From the NCBI RefSeq assembly GCF_001570485.1, contig NZ_BCTA01000052.1, forward strand, positions 124,001-188,000: DNA of 64,000 bases, in the 5' to 3' direction. The stretch is from Mycolicibacterium novocastrense (GTDB lineage: Bacteria; Actinomycetota; Actinomycetes; Mycobacteriales; Mycobacteriaceae). The translations under genes and the position numbers were made by a program. Of this stretch, positions 24,892-32,907 are shown piece after piece. Each line of letters starts with the position of its first letter. Positions within the stretch are counted from its first letter, which is position 1. The notes under the pieces were generated by a model. The model did no database searches. It saw nothing but the letters and a program-made list of their open reading frames with translations, and was not told where the DNA came from.

Positions 24892-25971
24892 GTGACTGAC
24901 AAGCCATTACGGGTCGCCGTCATATCCACCGGTTGGATCAGCAGCCTGTCGATCCGTGCGATCGTCCGACGGCCGCACCTGGACCTGGTCGGGGTGTGGG
25001 TACACAGCGCCGAGAAGGTCGGGCGCGACGCCGGCGAGATCGTCGGACTGGGTCCCCTCGGGGTGGCCACGACCGGCGATCTCGACGACATCATCGCCGC
25101 CGAGCCCGATTGCGTGGTCTACGGTGCGGCCAGCCCGGAGATGGACGCCGCCGCGGTGCGCGATTACGTCCGTCTGCTCAATGCCGGGCTAAACGTGGTG
25201 ACCACCAACACCCCGGGAATGATGTTCCCCGACAGATGGATCCCGCAGCTGGCCGATCAGGTCCGTGCCGCCGCGTTGTCCGGAGGAGCCACGATCTACA
25301 CGTCGGGTATCGAACCCGGCTTCGCCGGCGACCAGCTGGCCGTGCTGCTGAGCACGCTGTCGAACACCATCCGGTCCATACGGGCGCAGGAGATCTTCGA
25401 CTACTCGGCATACCCCAACCGGGACCTCATGATCGACGCGATGGGCTTCGGCAAGCCGCTCGATTTCACGCCGCTCCTCGAACTCGACGGTGCCCAACAG
25501 TTCGCCTGGGGACCGCCGATCGGGCTGGTGGCCAAGGCTCTCGGTGTCGAGCTCGAGAAGGTCACCGAATCCTACGAGAGGGTCCTCACCCCGCGAGATC
25601 TGCATGTCGCGTGCGGCACCATTCCCGCGGGAACCTGCGGCGCGGTGCGAGCGGAGACGACCGGCGTCGTCGATGGCCACCCCGTGATCACGATCGAGCA
25701 CATCAACCGGATGGCCCCCGACCTGGCGCCCGAGTGGGCGTCGGCGCCCAACGGCACCTACCGGCTCATCATCGACGGCCAACCCCACATTCGGTGCGAC
25801 CTGAAACTCGGCACCGAGGACACACCGGAGTCAGGCAACGCCAACGCAATGGAGGCGACGGCCATGCGGGTCGTCAACGCCATCCCCTACGTCGTCGAAG
25901 CGGCGCCGGGAATCGCCACGTCGCTGGATCTGCCGATCACGGCGCCCCGCAACGCACTTGACTTCGGCTAG
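24892..25971 (+). CDS. DapB-like NAD(P)-dependent dehydrogenase (paralogue 1 of 5)
   Basis: 359 residues. N-terminal Rossmann domain resembling dihydrodipicolinate reductase/amine dehydrogenase family proteins: VISTGWISSLSIRAIV, LDLVGVWVHSAEKVGRDAGE, and C-terminal NAMEATAMRVVNAIPYVVEA. Its glycine loop is degenerate compared with the four paralogues (WATGAVG, GTGLTG), so dinucleotide binding may be altered. GTG 24892 follows AAGGAG. Likely an oxidoreductase of an unknown substrate; true lysine biosynthesis is unlikely given length and context. Its TAG stop shares the CTAG palindrome with the convergent SDR stop. Confidence 0.8.
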   Translation: MTDKPLRVAVISTGWISSLSIRAIVRRPHLDLVGVWVHSAEKVGRDAGEIVGLGPLGVATTGDLDDIIAAEPDCVVYGAASPEMDAAAVRDYVRLLNAGLNVVTTNTPGMMFPDRWIPQLADQVRAAALSGGATIYTSGIEPGFAGDQLAVLLSTLSNTIRSIRAQEIFDYSAYPNRDLMIDAMGFGKPLDFTPLLELDGAQQFAWGPPIGLVAKALGVELEKVTESYERVLTPRDLHVACGTIPAGTCGAVRAETTGVVDGHPVITIEHINRMAPDLAPEWASAPNGTYRLIIDGQPHIRCDLKLGTEDTPESGNANAMEATAMRVVNAIPYVVEAAPGIATSLDLPITAPRNALDFG

Positions 25972-26768
25972 AGCGTGAACATCGGTCCGCGTGGCGCGCC
26001 GCGGACCTCGTTTCCTCCATCGATCGCAAAGCTCTGCCCCGTCATCCAGCCGGACTCGGGTCCAGCCAGGTAGCGCACCCCGGGAGCGATGTCGTCTGAC
26101 ACACCGAGCCGGCCCAGCGGCACCCGCTCCAGGAAGCTGCTCGTCAACTCCTCGAGGTGGATGTAGCCCTGGGTCGTGGCCGCTTCTGTCAGGCCCGGAC
26201 GTACCGCGTTGACTCGGATGCCGCGCGAGCCCAGTTCTGAGGCGGCGACGCGGATGAACATCTCGAGCGCGGCCTTGCCCGCCGAGTAGTGCCCCAGCCC
26301 CTCCATCGGAATCTTGGCAGATGTCGACGAGACGAACACGATCGAACCGCCGTCCGTCATCAGCGGCGCCGAATAGCGCAGCGCCAGAAAGTTCGAGCGC
26401 AGGTTGCCCATCACGAAATTCGTGAAGGTCTCGAGATCCTGTTCGATGAGCGGCCCCGTGCCGCCGCTGGCCACGGTGCCGATGACGATGTTCAGCCGAT
26501 CGTGGACATCGTGGGCCGACTGTGCCGCGGCCCTCACGGTGTCCTCGTCTTCGGGATCCCCCTTGTGCAACACAATCTCCGCGTCCGGCGCGGCTTCGTG
26601 GATTCGGTCACGCGTCGCTTCCAGCCGTTTCATGGATCGTCCGAGCAGGTACAGTGTCGCGCCGTCGATCGCCAGCAGTCTGGCTGAAGCCTGAGCGATC
26701 CCGGCCGATGCACCGAGAACGAACGCCGTCTGACCGTCGAGCACACCCATGATCGGAGAAGCTATCAC
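25968..26768 (-). CDS. Short-chain dehydrogenase/reductase (SDR)
   Basis: 266 residues from GTG 26768 (ATG 26750 gives a six-residue shorter, equally plausible form; neither has a strong ribosome site). Rossmann glycine motif LGASAGIAQASA (third Gly replaced by Ala), and catalytic Tyr-Lys in HYSAGKAAL. The C-terminus SGWMTGQSFAIDGG is typical of classical SDRs. It probably oxidises or reduces a hydroxyl/keto group. Divergent from the mycofactocin-type SDR at 26831. Confidence 0.85.
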   Translation of the reverse strand: MIASPIMGVLDGQTAFVLGASAGIAQASARLLAIDGATLYLLGRSMKRLEATRDRIHEAAPDAEIVLHKGDPEDEDTVRAAAQSAHDVHDRLNIVIGTVASGGTGPLIEQDLETFTNFVMGNLRSNFLALRYSAPLMTDGGSIVFVSSTSAKIPMEGLGHYSAGKAALEMFIRVAASELGSRGIRVNAVRPGLTEAATTQGYIHLEELTSSFLERVPLGRLGVSDDIAPGVRYLAGPESGWMTGQSFAIDGGNEVRGAPRGPMFTL

Positions 26769-26794
26769 TTACGCAACGGACGCTCTCCAAAACC

Positions 26795-26810
26795 GTTAAT
26801 CCGAATTCTC
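26795..26810. promoter_or_regulatory. Degenerate operator H (right arm ATTCTC)
   Basis: GTTAATCCGAATTCTC keeps the ATTCTC arm and 4-base spacer of the island repeat, with a left arm matching four of six bases. It sits in the 62-base divergent gap between two SDR genes, the position an operator would occupy. Confidence 0.35.
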
Positions 26811-26830
26811 AGGTGCGGTAGCGTGCGCGT

Positions 26831-27652
26831 GTGCCCGACATGACCGACAAAGTCGCGCTCATCACCGGGGCGGCCCGCGGACAGGGACGCGCTCACGCCG
26901 AAAGGCTCAGCGCCGATGGCGCCGACGTCATTCTCGTTGACATCGCCGGCCCGCTACCGCCGAGTGTCCCCTACGATTCCGCCACGCCCGAGGATCTGGC
27001 CGAGACGGCGGAGATGGTGAAAGTCAATGGCCGGCGGTCGGTGACGGCGGTCGTCGACACCCGAGATTACGACGGCCTCTGTACCGCCGTCGACAACGCG
27101 GTCGCCGAGCTCGGCCGACTCGATGTCATCGTTGCCAACGCGGGAATCTGCGTGCCGGCCGCGTGGGATCACGTGTCGCCGCGTGACTTCCGGGACACCA
27201 TCGACATCAACATCGTCGGCACCTGGAACACGGTGATGGCAGGAGCCAAGCACATCATCGCCGGCGGGCGGGGTGGCTCCATCATCCTCGTCGGGTCGGC
27301 CGCCGGCCTCACCTTGGAGCCGTTCATGATTGCCTACACGGCCAGTAAGCACGCCGTCACGGCGCTGGCCCGTTCGTTCGCCGCCGAACTCGGCAAGTAC
27401 CACATCCGAGTGAACAGCTTGCACCCCGGCTCGGTGGCGACGCCGATGGGAAGCGGTCGGATGATCGAGGCGATGGCCGAGGCGGCGAAGTCGAATCCGG
27501 CGCTGCGTCCCGGGTTCACAAAGCAACTCCTGCCGGACGCGATCACCACGTCCGAGGACATCGCCAATGCGGTCGCGTGGTTGGCATCCGACGAGGCGAG
27601 ATTCGTCACGGCTGCCGCCATTCCGGTGGACGTCGGCGTGACGGGCAGCTAA
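26831..27652 (+). CDS. Mycofactocin-coupled SDR family oxidoreductase
   Basis: 273 residues. The glycine motif GAARGQGRAHAERL and the long insertion after the second strand (residues ~40-75, VDIAGPLPPSVPYDSATPEDL) are the marks of the mycofactocin-coupled SDR group, in which NAD(H) is held without exchange and electrons leave through mycofactocin. Catalytic Tyr-Lys in AYTASKHAV. Start GTG 26831 (or ATG 26840). No mycofactocin biosynthesis genes are in this window. Likely substrate: a secondary alcohol. Confidence 0.88.
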   Translation: MPDMTDKVALITGAARGQGRAHAERLSADGADVILVDIAGPLPPSVPYDSATPEDLAETAEMVKVNGRRSVTAVVDTRDYDGLCTAVDNAVAELGRLDVIVANAGICVPAAWDHVSPRDFRDTIDINIVGTWNTVMAGAKHIIAGGRGGSIILVGSAAGLTLEPFMIAYTASKHAVTALARSFAAELGKYHIRVNSLHPGSVATPMGSGRMIEAMAEAAKSNPALRPGFTKQLLPDAITTSEDIANAVAWLASDEARFVTAAAIPVDVGVTGS

Positions 27653-28740
27653 GCGCTGGACTGCCGGGTGACGACCGACGGCCCCGACAGGGGGCTGGAG
27701 ATCACGCCCGGTGGAGCTCCGACAACGCTCGGGATGGCATTCACCGCCGCGAGCGCCGTCGCCACGACACCGGGATTCACCCGGTCGTCGCTCGATTGCT
27801 CGAGGTGCAGTTCGAGGCTCATGTTGGGATTGCCGTTGACGCGGAACACCATTCCGCCTTGGCCTTCGCGTGCCGACTTGGGCCAACGATCGGGCCACGG
27901 CGTACTGCTGACCGTCGCGAAGTATTGAACCGCGACGGCAGGGCGACCTCTGACGATCCCGGCGAGTTGCCACCGGTGCGCACAGATCGTCCCCTCGGGG
28001 ATGACACCGAGCGCGGTCGGAAGGTCCGTCGGCGCGAGCAGAGTCTCCCAATCCAGCTCTATCCCGTCGAGTTCGAGTCCGAGGATGTCGGCGATGTAGG
28101 TCACCACCGTGCGCCAGTCCTTGTCGACCTTTCCAGACGCGATTCGAACCGGCACGTGGCCGTCGGGCTTACCGAATCCCATCGACTCATGGAGGACGTC
28201 CCATATCGGGTATGCCTTGTCGAGGTCGACCGCGTATTCGTCCATCCGGTACGAGTCGACTCGACCCGCTCCTGCCAGCAGAGCCGTGGGGATGTTCAGG
28301 CTGATGAACCCCGGCTCGCTACCGGTGGCATAGAACGTTGAATTACCCTCAGCGGCCGCCTTTTCGATGGCTTCTCTCCACGGCGCGGGAGCGGCCGGGG
28401 GATAGATCATCGGGATCAGCGAGAACGTCACCACATTGACGCCGGCTCTGAGGTACGTGGCGATGTCCGCGATCGCCTCTTCTTCGCGTCGGACCGCGGT
28501 CGCGCAATACGTCACGCAGTCGGGTTTCAGCGCGAGAACAGCTGAGAGATCATCGGTCGCACGAACTCCGACAGCTGGTGCACCGCATAGTTCTCCCGCG
28601 TCCATCCCGGCCTTCGACGGTGTCGATACCTTGACCCCGACGAGATCTAGCGACGGGTCCTCGATGACCGCGCGCAACGCCTCCCTGCCGGTCAGTCCGG
28701 TGCCGACGTGGACGACTCGATAGCGACGGCAGTCGGTCAC
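27649..28740 (-). CDS. DapB-like NAD(P)-dependent dehydrogenase (paralogue 2 of 5)
   Basis: 363 residues from GTG 28740, preceded by GAGGAGGAA. Rossmann start YRVVHVGTGLTGREALRAV, then LDLVGVKVSTPSKAGMDAGE, CATAVRREEEAIADIATYL and the C-terminal ATALAAVNAIPSVVGA shared by all five paralogues. Third gene of a leftward operon after a P450 and an AveC-like membrane protein, so it may handle the product of the P450. Stop overlaps the convergent SDR stop by 4 bases. Confidence 0.82.
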   Translation of the reverse strand: MTDCRRYRVVHVGTGLTGREALRAVIEDPSLDLVGVKVSTPSKAGMDAGELCGAPAVGVRATDDLSAVLALKPDCVTYCATAVRREEEAIADIATYLRAGVNVVTFSLIPMIYPPAAPAPWREAIEKAAAEGNSTFYATGSEPGFISLNIPTALLAGAGRVDSYRMDEYAVDLDKAYPIWDVLHESMGFGKPDGHVPVRIASGKVDKDWRTVVTYIADILGLELDGIELDWETLLAPTDLPTALGVIPEGTICAHRWQLAGIVRGRPAVAVQYFATVSSTPWPDRWPKSAREGQGGMVFRVNGNPNMSLELHLEQSSDDRVNPGVVATALAAVNAIPSVVGAPPGVISSPLSGPSVVTRQSSA

Positions 28741-28804
28741 GGTTCTTCCTCCTCGCCCCTACAGGGCAACAGTTCGCGTCATCGTGGGACTGACGACAGG
28801 TCAG

Positions 28805-29869
28805 TCAGCGGTAGAACGGTCCTGGCTTGCCGGCTTCCTCGAGATGACCGTATGGGTCGTACAGGTTTACATTCGGATAGGGGTTCTGATCGAAGGAAGG
28901 CCGCGACAGACCTGCCTCCCGCAGCCCGGACAACACGGCCAGCGGCACAGCGAACGACACCAGGCCCACCGTCGCAGATATCAACAACTGCCGGGTCAGC
29001 GTCACCTTCGGGCGCCCCCGCCTCGCGGGCATCCAGCACGCAAGGCGGTTGATCAAGACCAGTTCGCCACTCTCGTCCCGCACGCACATCACGGCGACCA
29101 TGGCGAAGATCGGAGCGTCGTAGACCGCCATGATCAGGGGAAAGTGGATATGACCGATGTGCAGCACCGGACCGACTGCCTCTGTGTAGTAGAAGATTCC
29201 GGCTCTCATCCAGGTGAACTGGATGAGCCCGTTTATCGGGACGGCGATGATCGTCGCACCGATGAACACCCGCAGCAGTCTGCGCGGCGCCAACCAGCCG
29301 ATGCAACGCATCACCGGATCCAAGAACCGGTCGTGCAACTTCAAGAACCCCAAACCGTTCAGCAGATAGTAAGCGGCGTAGCCGCCCAGGAACGCCAGCG
29401 CCGGTTCGAGATTCGGCGAGATGTTCACGTACGGCCAGGACAGCGGGAAGTGCAACATGCGGGGATCGAATATCGCGAACGTCGCCCAGTTCGCCAGTGG
29501 ATCCAGCGCCCCGGTGATCAGGCCGGCGAACGCGATGATGACCGCCCAGTGCACCTTTCGCTGCCGCCACGACAACCACACCAGAACGGTGATCAGGCCG
29601 ATCGCCAACGGGATCGAGCTGATGGAGACGGCCAGCGGCCAGTTGTCGAAGCCGAGAAAGGGCGGATACGGATCGGGGCCGGGATCCGGGTTCGCTTTTT
29701 TCGGGTCCCCGTGCAGACCTGTCTGAATGTTCGCGATCGTCACGATGGCGAACGCCAGGTAGGCGATGAAGAACAGCGACCACCCGATCCTGGCGGGCCA
29801 CGGGGAGAAGTGTGTTTCGGTCGGTTCTCCGGGAGCGGAGTCCGGTGTGCGGTCAACGGTATTGGTCAC
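28805..29869 (-). CDS. AveC-like multi-spanning membrane protein (spirocyclase AveC family)
   Basis: 354 residues from GTG 29869. About seven hydrophobic segments are visible (SLFFIAYLAFAIVTIANI, SISSIPLAIGLITVLVWL, WAVIIAFAGLITG, ALAFLGGYAAYYLL and others). Conserved-looking loops include GALDPLANWATFAIFDPRML and FTWMRAGIFYYTEAVG. The layout recalls actinobacterial AveC-family proteins; AveC in avermectin synthesis is a spiroketal cyclase/dehydratase. Assignment is from memory of the family and is moderate. It starts one base after the upstream P450 stop, so the P450 and this protein probably act together at the membrane. Confidence 0.65.
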   Translation of the reverse strand: MTNTVDRTPDSAPGEPTETHFSPWPARIGWSLFFIAYLAFAIVTIANIQTGLHGDPKKANPDPGPDPYPPFLGFDNWPLAVSISSIPLAIGLITVLVWLSWRQRKVHWAVIIAFAGLITGALDPLANWATFAIFDPRMLHFPLSWPYVNISPNLEPALAFLGGYAAYYLLNGLGFLKLHDRFLDPVMRCIGWLAPRRLLRVFIGATIIAVPINGLIQFTWMRAGIFYYTEAVGPVLHIGHIHFPLIMAVYDAPIFAMVAVMCVRDESGELVLINRLACWMPARRGRPKVTLTRQLLISATVGLVSFAVPLAVLSGLREAGLSRPSFDQNPYPNVNLYDPYGHLEEAGKPGPFYR

Positions 29870-29870
29870 C

Positions 29871-31100
29871 TCATACCGCCACCGGAAGCGTGGCCCACCC
29901 TCTGACGCTGGTGGTGTGAGCGCGTTTGGCCGCCGCGTAATCGACTTCCCAGTCCGGCCATCGGCTCAGAACCTCCTCGAGCGCCACCCGCGCTTGCATC
30001 CGCGCGAGGGCGGCGCCGAGACAGAAGTGAATTCCGCGACCGAATGACAAATGAGTGGCCTGCCGGTGGATGTCGAACCGGTCCGCGTCCGGGTACTGGC
30101 GCTCGTCCCGATTCGCCGAACCGTTGATCAGCAACATCACCGAACCCTCGGCGACCGTCTGGCCATAGAGTTCGACATCACGAGCGACATAGCGTGCCTG
30201 TACAGGCGACGGTGCCTCGTAGCGCAGCACCTCCTCGATCGCCGCGGGGATCAGACTGAAATCTTCTGCTAATTCACGGCGTTGGTCCGGGTGGTCCGAC
30301 AGCAGTTGTCCGGCAAAGCCGATCAGCCGCGTCGTCGTTTCGTTTCCCGCGCCGACGAGCGTGCCGGCGTAGGTCAACACCTCTCCGCGAGTCAACCGCC
30401 TGCGGCTACCGTCACGTTCCTCGATCTCGGCGTTGACCAGTTCGGTCATCAGATCGTCTGATGGGTGGTCATACCGCCAATCGATGAACTCCTCCAGCAT
30501 CGAGCCTTGTCGCGTCAGCATGTCGTCGGCCACTTCGACCAGTTCACCGTCTTTGAGTTCGAGAAGCCGGTCGGTGTTCTGACGGATCGCGATCTGCCTG
30601 TCCTCCGGTATGCCCAACAGATATCCGATGGTGCGCATCGGCATCCATGCTCCGAGGTCGGCGATGAAGTCGAACGTCTCGGCGTTCTCGAGTGGCTCCA
30701 AGGCGCGCCGGCAGAACTCTCGCGCCAACGGTTCGATAGCAGCCATTCGCCGTGGCGTGAACACACCCGACAACAGGCGGCGATGAAAGTCGTGGATCGG
30801 AGGGTCCTCGAACAGGATGATGCCCGGCGGTACCTCGACGCCGTTGAGGATGATGTCGATGGTGGTGCCCTTGCCCGAGCGGTAATCCTGCCAATTGGCC
30901 AGCTCACGGGCGACGTCGGTGTGCCTGGTCAGCGCGTAGAAACCGTATTTGTCGTTGCGGTAGAGCGGCGATTCGTCGCGCAGCCTCTTCCATACGGGGT
31001 AGGGATCGTCGTCGATGTCGAAGTCGAACGGGTCGTAGTACGGCTCAACCTTCACCCTGTAGGTCACCCTGTGAGAATAGGCTTTATCGGTCGTCGTCAT
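29871..31100 (-). CDS. Cytochrome P450
   Basis: 409 residues from ATG 31100. I-helix VGAGNETTTR, ExxR in EEVLRYEAP, heme loop FGRGIHFCLGAALARMQ. A longer open frame to 31343 lacks P450 features. First gene of a leftward operon with the AveC-like gene and a DapB-like dehydrogenase. The first codons contain GAGAATAGGCTTTATC (31073-31088), a near match to the island operator, and a perfect copy lies 84 bases upstream at 31184. Confidence 0.92.
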   Translation of the reverse strand: MTTTDKAYSHRVTYRVKVEPYYDPFDFDIDDDPYPVWKRLRDESPLYRNDKYGFYALTRHTDVARELANWQDYRSGKGTTIDIILNGVEVPPGIILFEDPPIHDFHRRLLSGVFTPRRMAAIEPLAREFCRRALEPLENAETFDFIADLGAWMPMRTIGYLLGIPEDRQIAIRQNTDRLLELKDGELVEVADDMLTRQGSMLEEFIDWRYDHPSDDLMTELVNAEIEERDGSRRRLTRGEVLTYAGTLVGAGNETTTRLIGFAGQLLSDHPDQRRELAEDFSLIPAAIEEVLRYEAPSPVQARYVARDVELYGQTVAEGSVMLLINGSANRDERQYPDADRFDIHRQATHLSFGRGIHFCLGAALARMQARVALEEVLSRWPDWEVDYAAAKRAHTTSVRGWATLPVAV

Positions 31101-31183
31101 GGCTGATTTCTCGCGGCACGGCCTCCCGGTGCGCGCCGCCGAGCGCCCGCGTCGCAGTCGTCTACCGTCACAAACGCCCGTAT

Positions 31184-31199
31184 GAGAATATGAATTCTC
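31184..31199. promoter_or_regulatory. Operator candidate F: perfect GAGAAT-N4-ATTCTC repeat
   Basis: GAGAATATGAATTCTC is a perfect inverted repeat in the divergent region between the P450 (start 31100, leftward) and the duplicated-domain protein (start 31254, rightward). A second near copy lies at 31073-31088 inside the P450 5' end, so two dimers could bind about 110 bases apart. Confidence 0.65.
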
Positions 31200-31253
31200 G
31201 CATCGAGGAGAGGTCGGGTGCGACTGCAGAGAACGGGATCGAAGGAGGCGGCA

Positions 31254-31895
31254 ATGGCTCCAGCCGCCGTACGCAACTTCATCTTCGCCGTCGAGTTCCG
31301 GATCGCCGAATCCGAGCGCGTGGGACCGGTGCTCGCGCAGCACGAGGAAAGTCTTCGCGATCTCGGCGCGCGGTATGCGTTCGTGTACGAGTCGGTGGTC
31401 GACCCCGGGAAGGTTCTGGTCGTCATCGGGATCCGAACCGAGCGGCCGCTGCTCGACCTCCTCCGCTCCCCGTACTTCTTCGACTGGTTCGACGCGGTCG
31501 GCATCGAAGATCTCCCCGCCGTCTTCGCCGGCGAAGTCGTCGAGCGATTCGACCTCGGCGAGCCCCCCGAGCCGGGTACCGAGGTGGTGGTTGCCGCCGT
31601 CACCCGGGTCCAGAACGTCGAGGTCTTCATGGCTCGCGTGCGCGAATCACTCGCCGACTTCGACCGCTCAGGAATTCGCCGAACACTCGTGTACCGCGCC
31701 TTCGACACCCCTCGCGAAGTGCTCTTCCTTCATCAGCTTGCGACGGCCCGTACGGCGTTGCAGTGGATCGCGGACTCCGACATCGCTTCGGAGTGGCTGA
31801 CCTCCGCCGGCGTCGGCGCATATCCGCCGGTCTTCGTCGGGCGGTTCGTCCATGCGATGCGGCTGGCCGAGACGGCCGGGACGGATCTGCATTGA
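31254..31895 (+). CDS. Uncharacterised protein with two tandem alpha/beta repeats
   Basis: 213 residues from ATG 31254 (GGAGG upstream; GTG 31218 gives a longer form without a ribosome site). Two copies of a ~95-residue unit are visible: FVYESVVDPGKVLVVIGI...FDWFDAVGIEDLPAVFAGEV and LVYRAFDTPREVLFLHQL...SEWLTSAGVGAYPPVFVGRF. The pattern (strand, acidic turn, strand, helix, PxVFxG) suggests a dimeric alpha/beta-barrel (ABM-like) fold folded intramolecularly. Such folds serve as small monooxygenases, cyclases or ligand carriers. I do not recognise the exact family. TGATG overlap with the ferredoxin gene downstream. Confidence 0.7.
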   Translation: MAPAAVRNFIFAVEFRIAESERVGPVLAQHEESLRDLGARYAFVYESVVDPGKVLVVIGIRTERPLLDLLRSPYFFDWFDAVGIEDLPAVFAGEVVERFDLGEPPEPGTEVVVAAVTRVQNVEVFMARVRESLADFDRSGIRRTLVYRAFDTPREVLFLHQLATARTALQWIADSDIASEWLTSAGVGAYPPVFVGRFVHAMRLAETAGTDLH

Positions 31896-32074
31896 TGTAT
31901 GTCTGCTTGTGTCTCGGCATAACGATCGAGGCGGTCTCCGATGCCGTCGCCTCAGGCGCCAGGACGTCGCGTCAGGTGTCCGACGCCTGCGGTGCCGGAT
32001 CGGACTGTGGCAGGTGCCGACGAACGATCCGCTCGATCATCAAATCCGCGGAAGCGGAAACACAAATCAGGTAG
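31895..32074 (+). CDS. Bfd-like (2Fe-2S)-binding small ferredoxin
   Basis: 59 residues from ATG 31895, overlapping the preceding stop. Four cysteines at 4, 6, 38 and 41 (VCLCLG ... DCGRC) match the C-x-C / C-x2-C ligand set of bacterioferritin-associated ferredoxin domains, and the helical spacing fits. Classical Bfd releases iron from bacterioferritin, but there is no bfr gene here. Position between a divergent P450 and an SDR suggests an electron-transfer or assembly role in this pathway, which is inference. Confidence 0.8.
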   Translation: MYVCLCLGITIEAVSDAVASGARTSRQVSDACGAGSDCGRCRRTIRSIIKSAEAETQIR

Positions 32075-32086
32075 GAGAAGCACGGC

Positions 32087-32845
32087 ATGAGCGATCGACA
32101 CTCCAATATCGAGGGCGCGCGGATGCTCGTGATCGGCGCATCCTCGGGCATTGGTCACGCGCTTGCGCGGGCGGCTCACACCAGGGGTGCCCGTGTCGCG
32201 CTCGCGGCCAGACGGGTCGAGCTCCTGTCCGGGCTGGCCGAAGAGCTCGACGGTTCCGCGCACGAGCTCGACGTCTCCGATCCACGCGCGATCGAGCGGG
32301 TCGTCGACGAGGTGGCCACGACGTTCGGCCACCTCGATGCGGTGGTGTTCACCAGCGCCGTGGTGCCGTTCGCGTTGATCGAGGAAACCGACGTCACGAC
32401 GTGGTTGCACGCCTACGCCGTCAACGCGGTGGGCGCATCGCATGTGCTGCGTGCCGCGCTCCCCCACCTCGCCGACGACGCGGTCGTGCTCGTTGCGTCC
32501 AGTCACGATGTCGGTAGGCCACGCGCGGGCGTCGCGGCCTACCACGCCAGCAAGGCCGCGCTGGACGAGATTCTGCGATCATGGCGGGCCGAGCATCCGG
32601 AACTGGCCGTCATCCGTGTCAGCGTCGGCCCGACGGAGGGCACCGAGATCCTCCGCGGGGCGGACCGGGACCTACTGGCCGATCTTTACCGGGCCTGGGC
32701 ACAGGAGGGTCAGATTCCGGCGAAGATGTCCGCCGTCAACGACGTGGCCAACGCCATGCTGTCGTTGATCGCCATGTCCCGCGCCAATCCCACGGTCGTG
32801 AGCGACATCGTGCACCTGGCCCCCCGCCTGAGCGCCGGCCGATAG
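32087..32845 (+). CDS. Short-chain dehydrogenase/reductase
   Basis: 252 residues from ATG 32087 (GGAGAAG upstream). Glycine motif GASSGIGHALARAA, strand VVFTSAVVPFA in place of the usual NNAG, and catalytic Tyr-Lys in AYHASKAAL. The C-terminus diverges from classical SDRs (EGTEILRGADRDLL). It closely resembles in style the SDR at 40477, sharing ISVGPTEG/RLAVGDCFG-type ends. Third gene of a rightward operon with the duplicated-domain protein and the Bfd ferredoxin. Confidence 0.85.
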   Translation: MSDRHSNIEGARMLVIGASSGIGHALARAAHTRGARVALAARRVELLSGLAEELDGSAHELDVSDPRAIERVVDEVATTFGHLDAVVFTSAVVPFALIEETDVTTWLHAYAVNAVGASHVLRAALPHLADDAVVLVASSHDVGRPRAGVAAYHASKAALDEILRSWRAEHPELAVIRVSVGPTEGTEILRGADRDLLADLYRAWAQEGQIPAKMSAVNDVANAMLSLIAMSRANPTVVSDIVHLAPRLSAGR

Positions 32846-32907
32846 ACGTTGCCAGTCGGGGGATTTGGATTCGGCGGCTGGGCTCCATCGGGGGTGCGAG
32901 GGAACGG

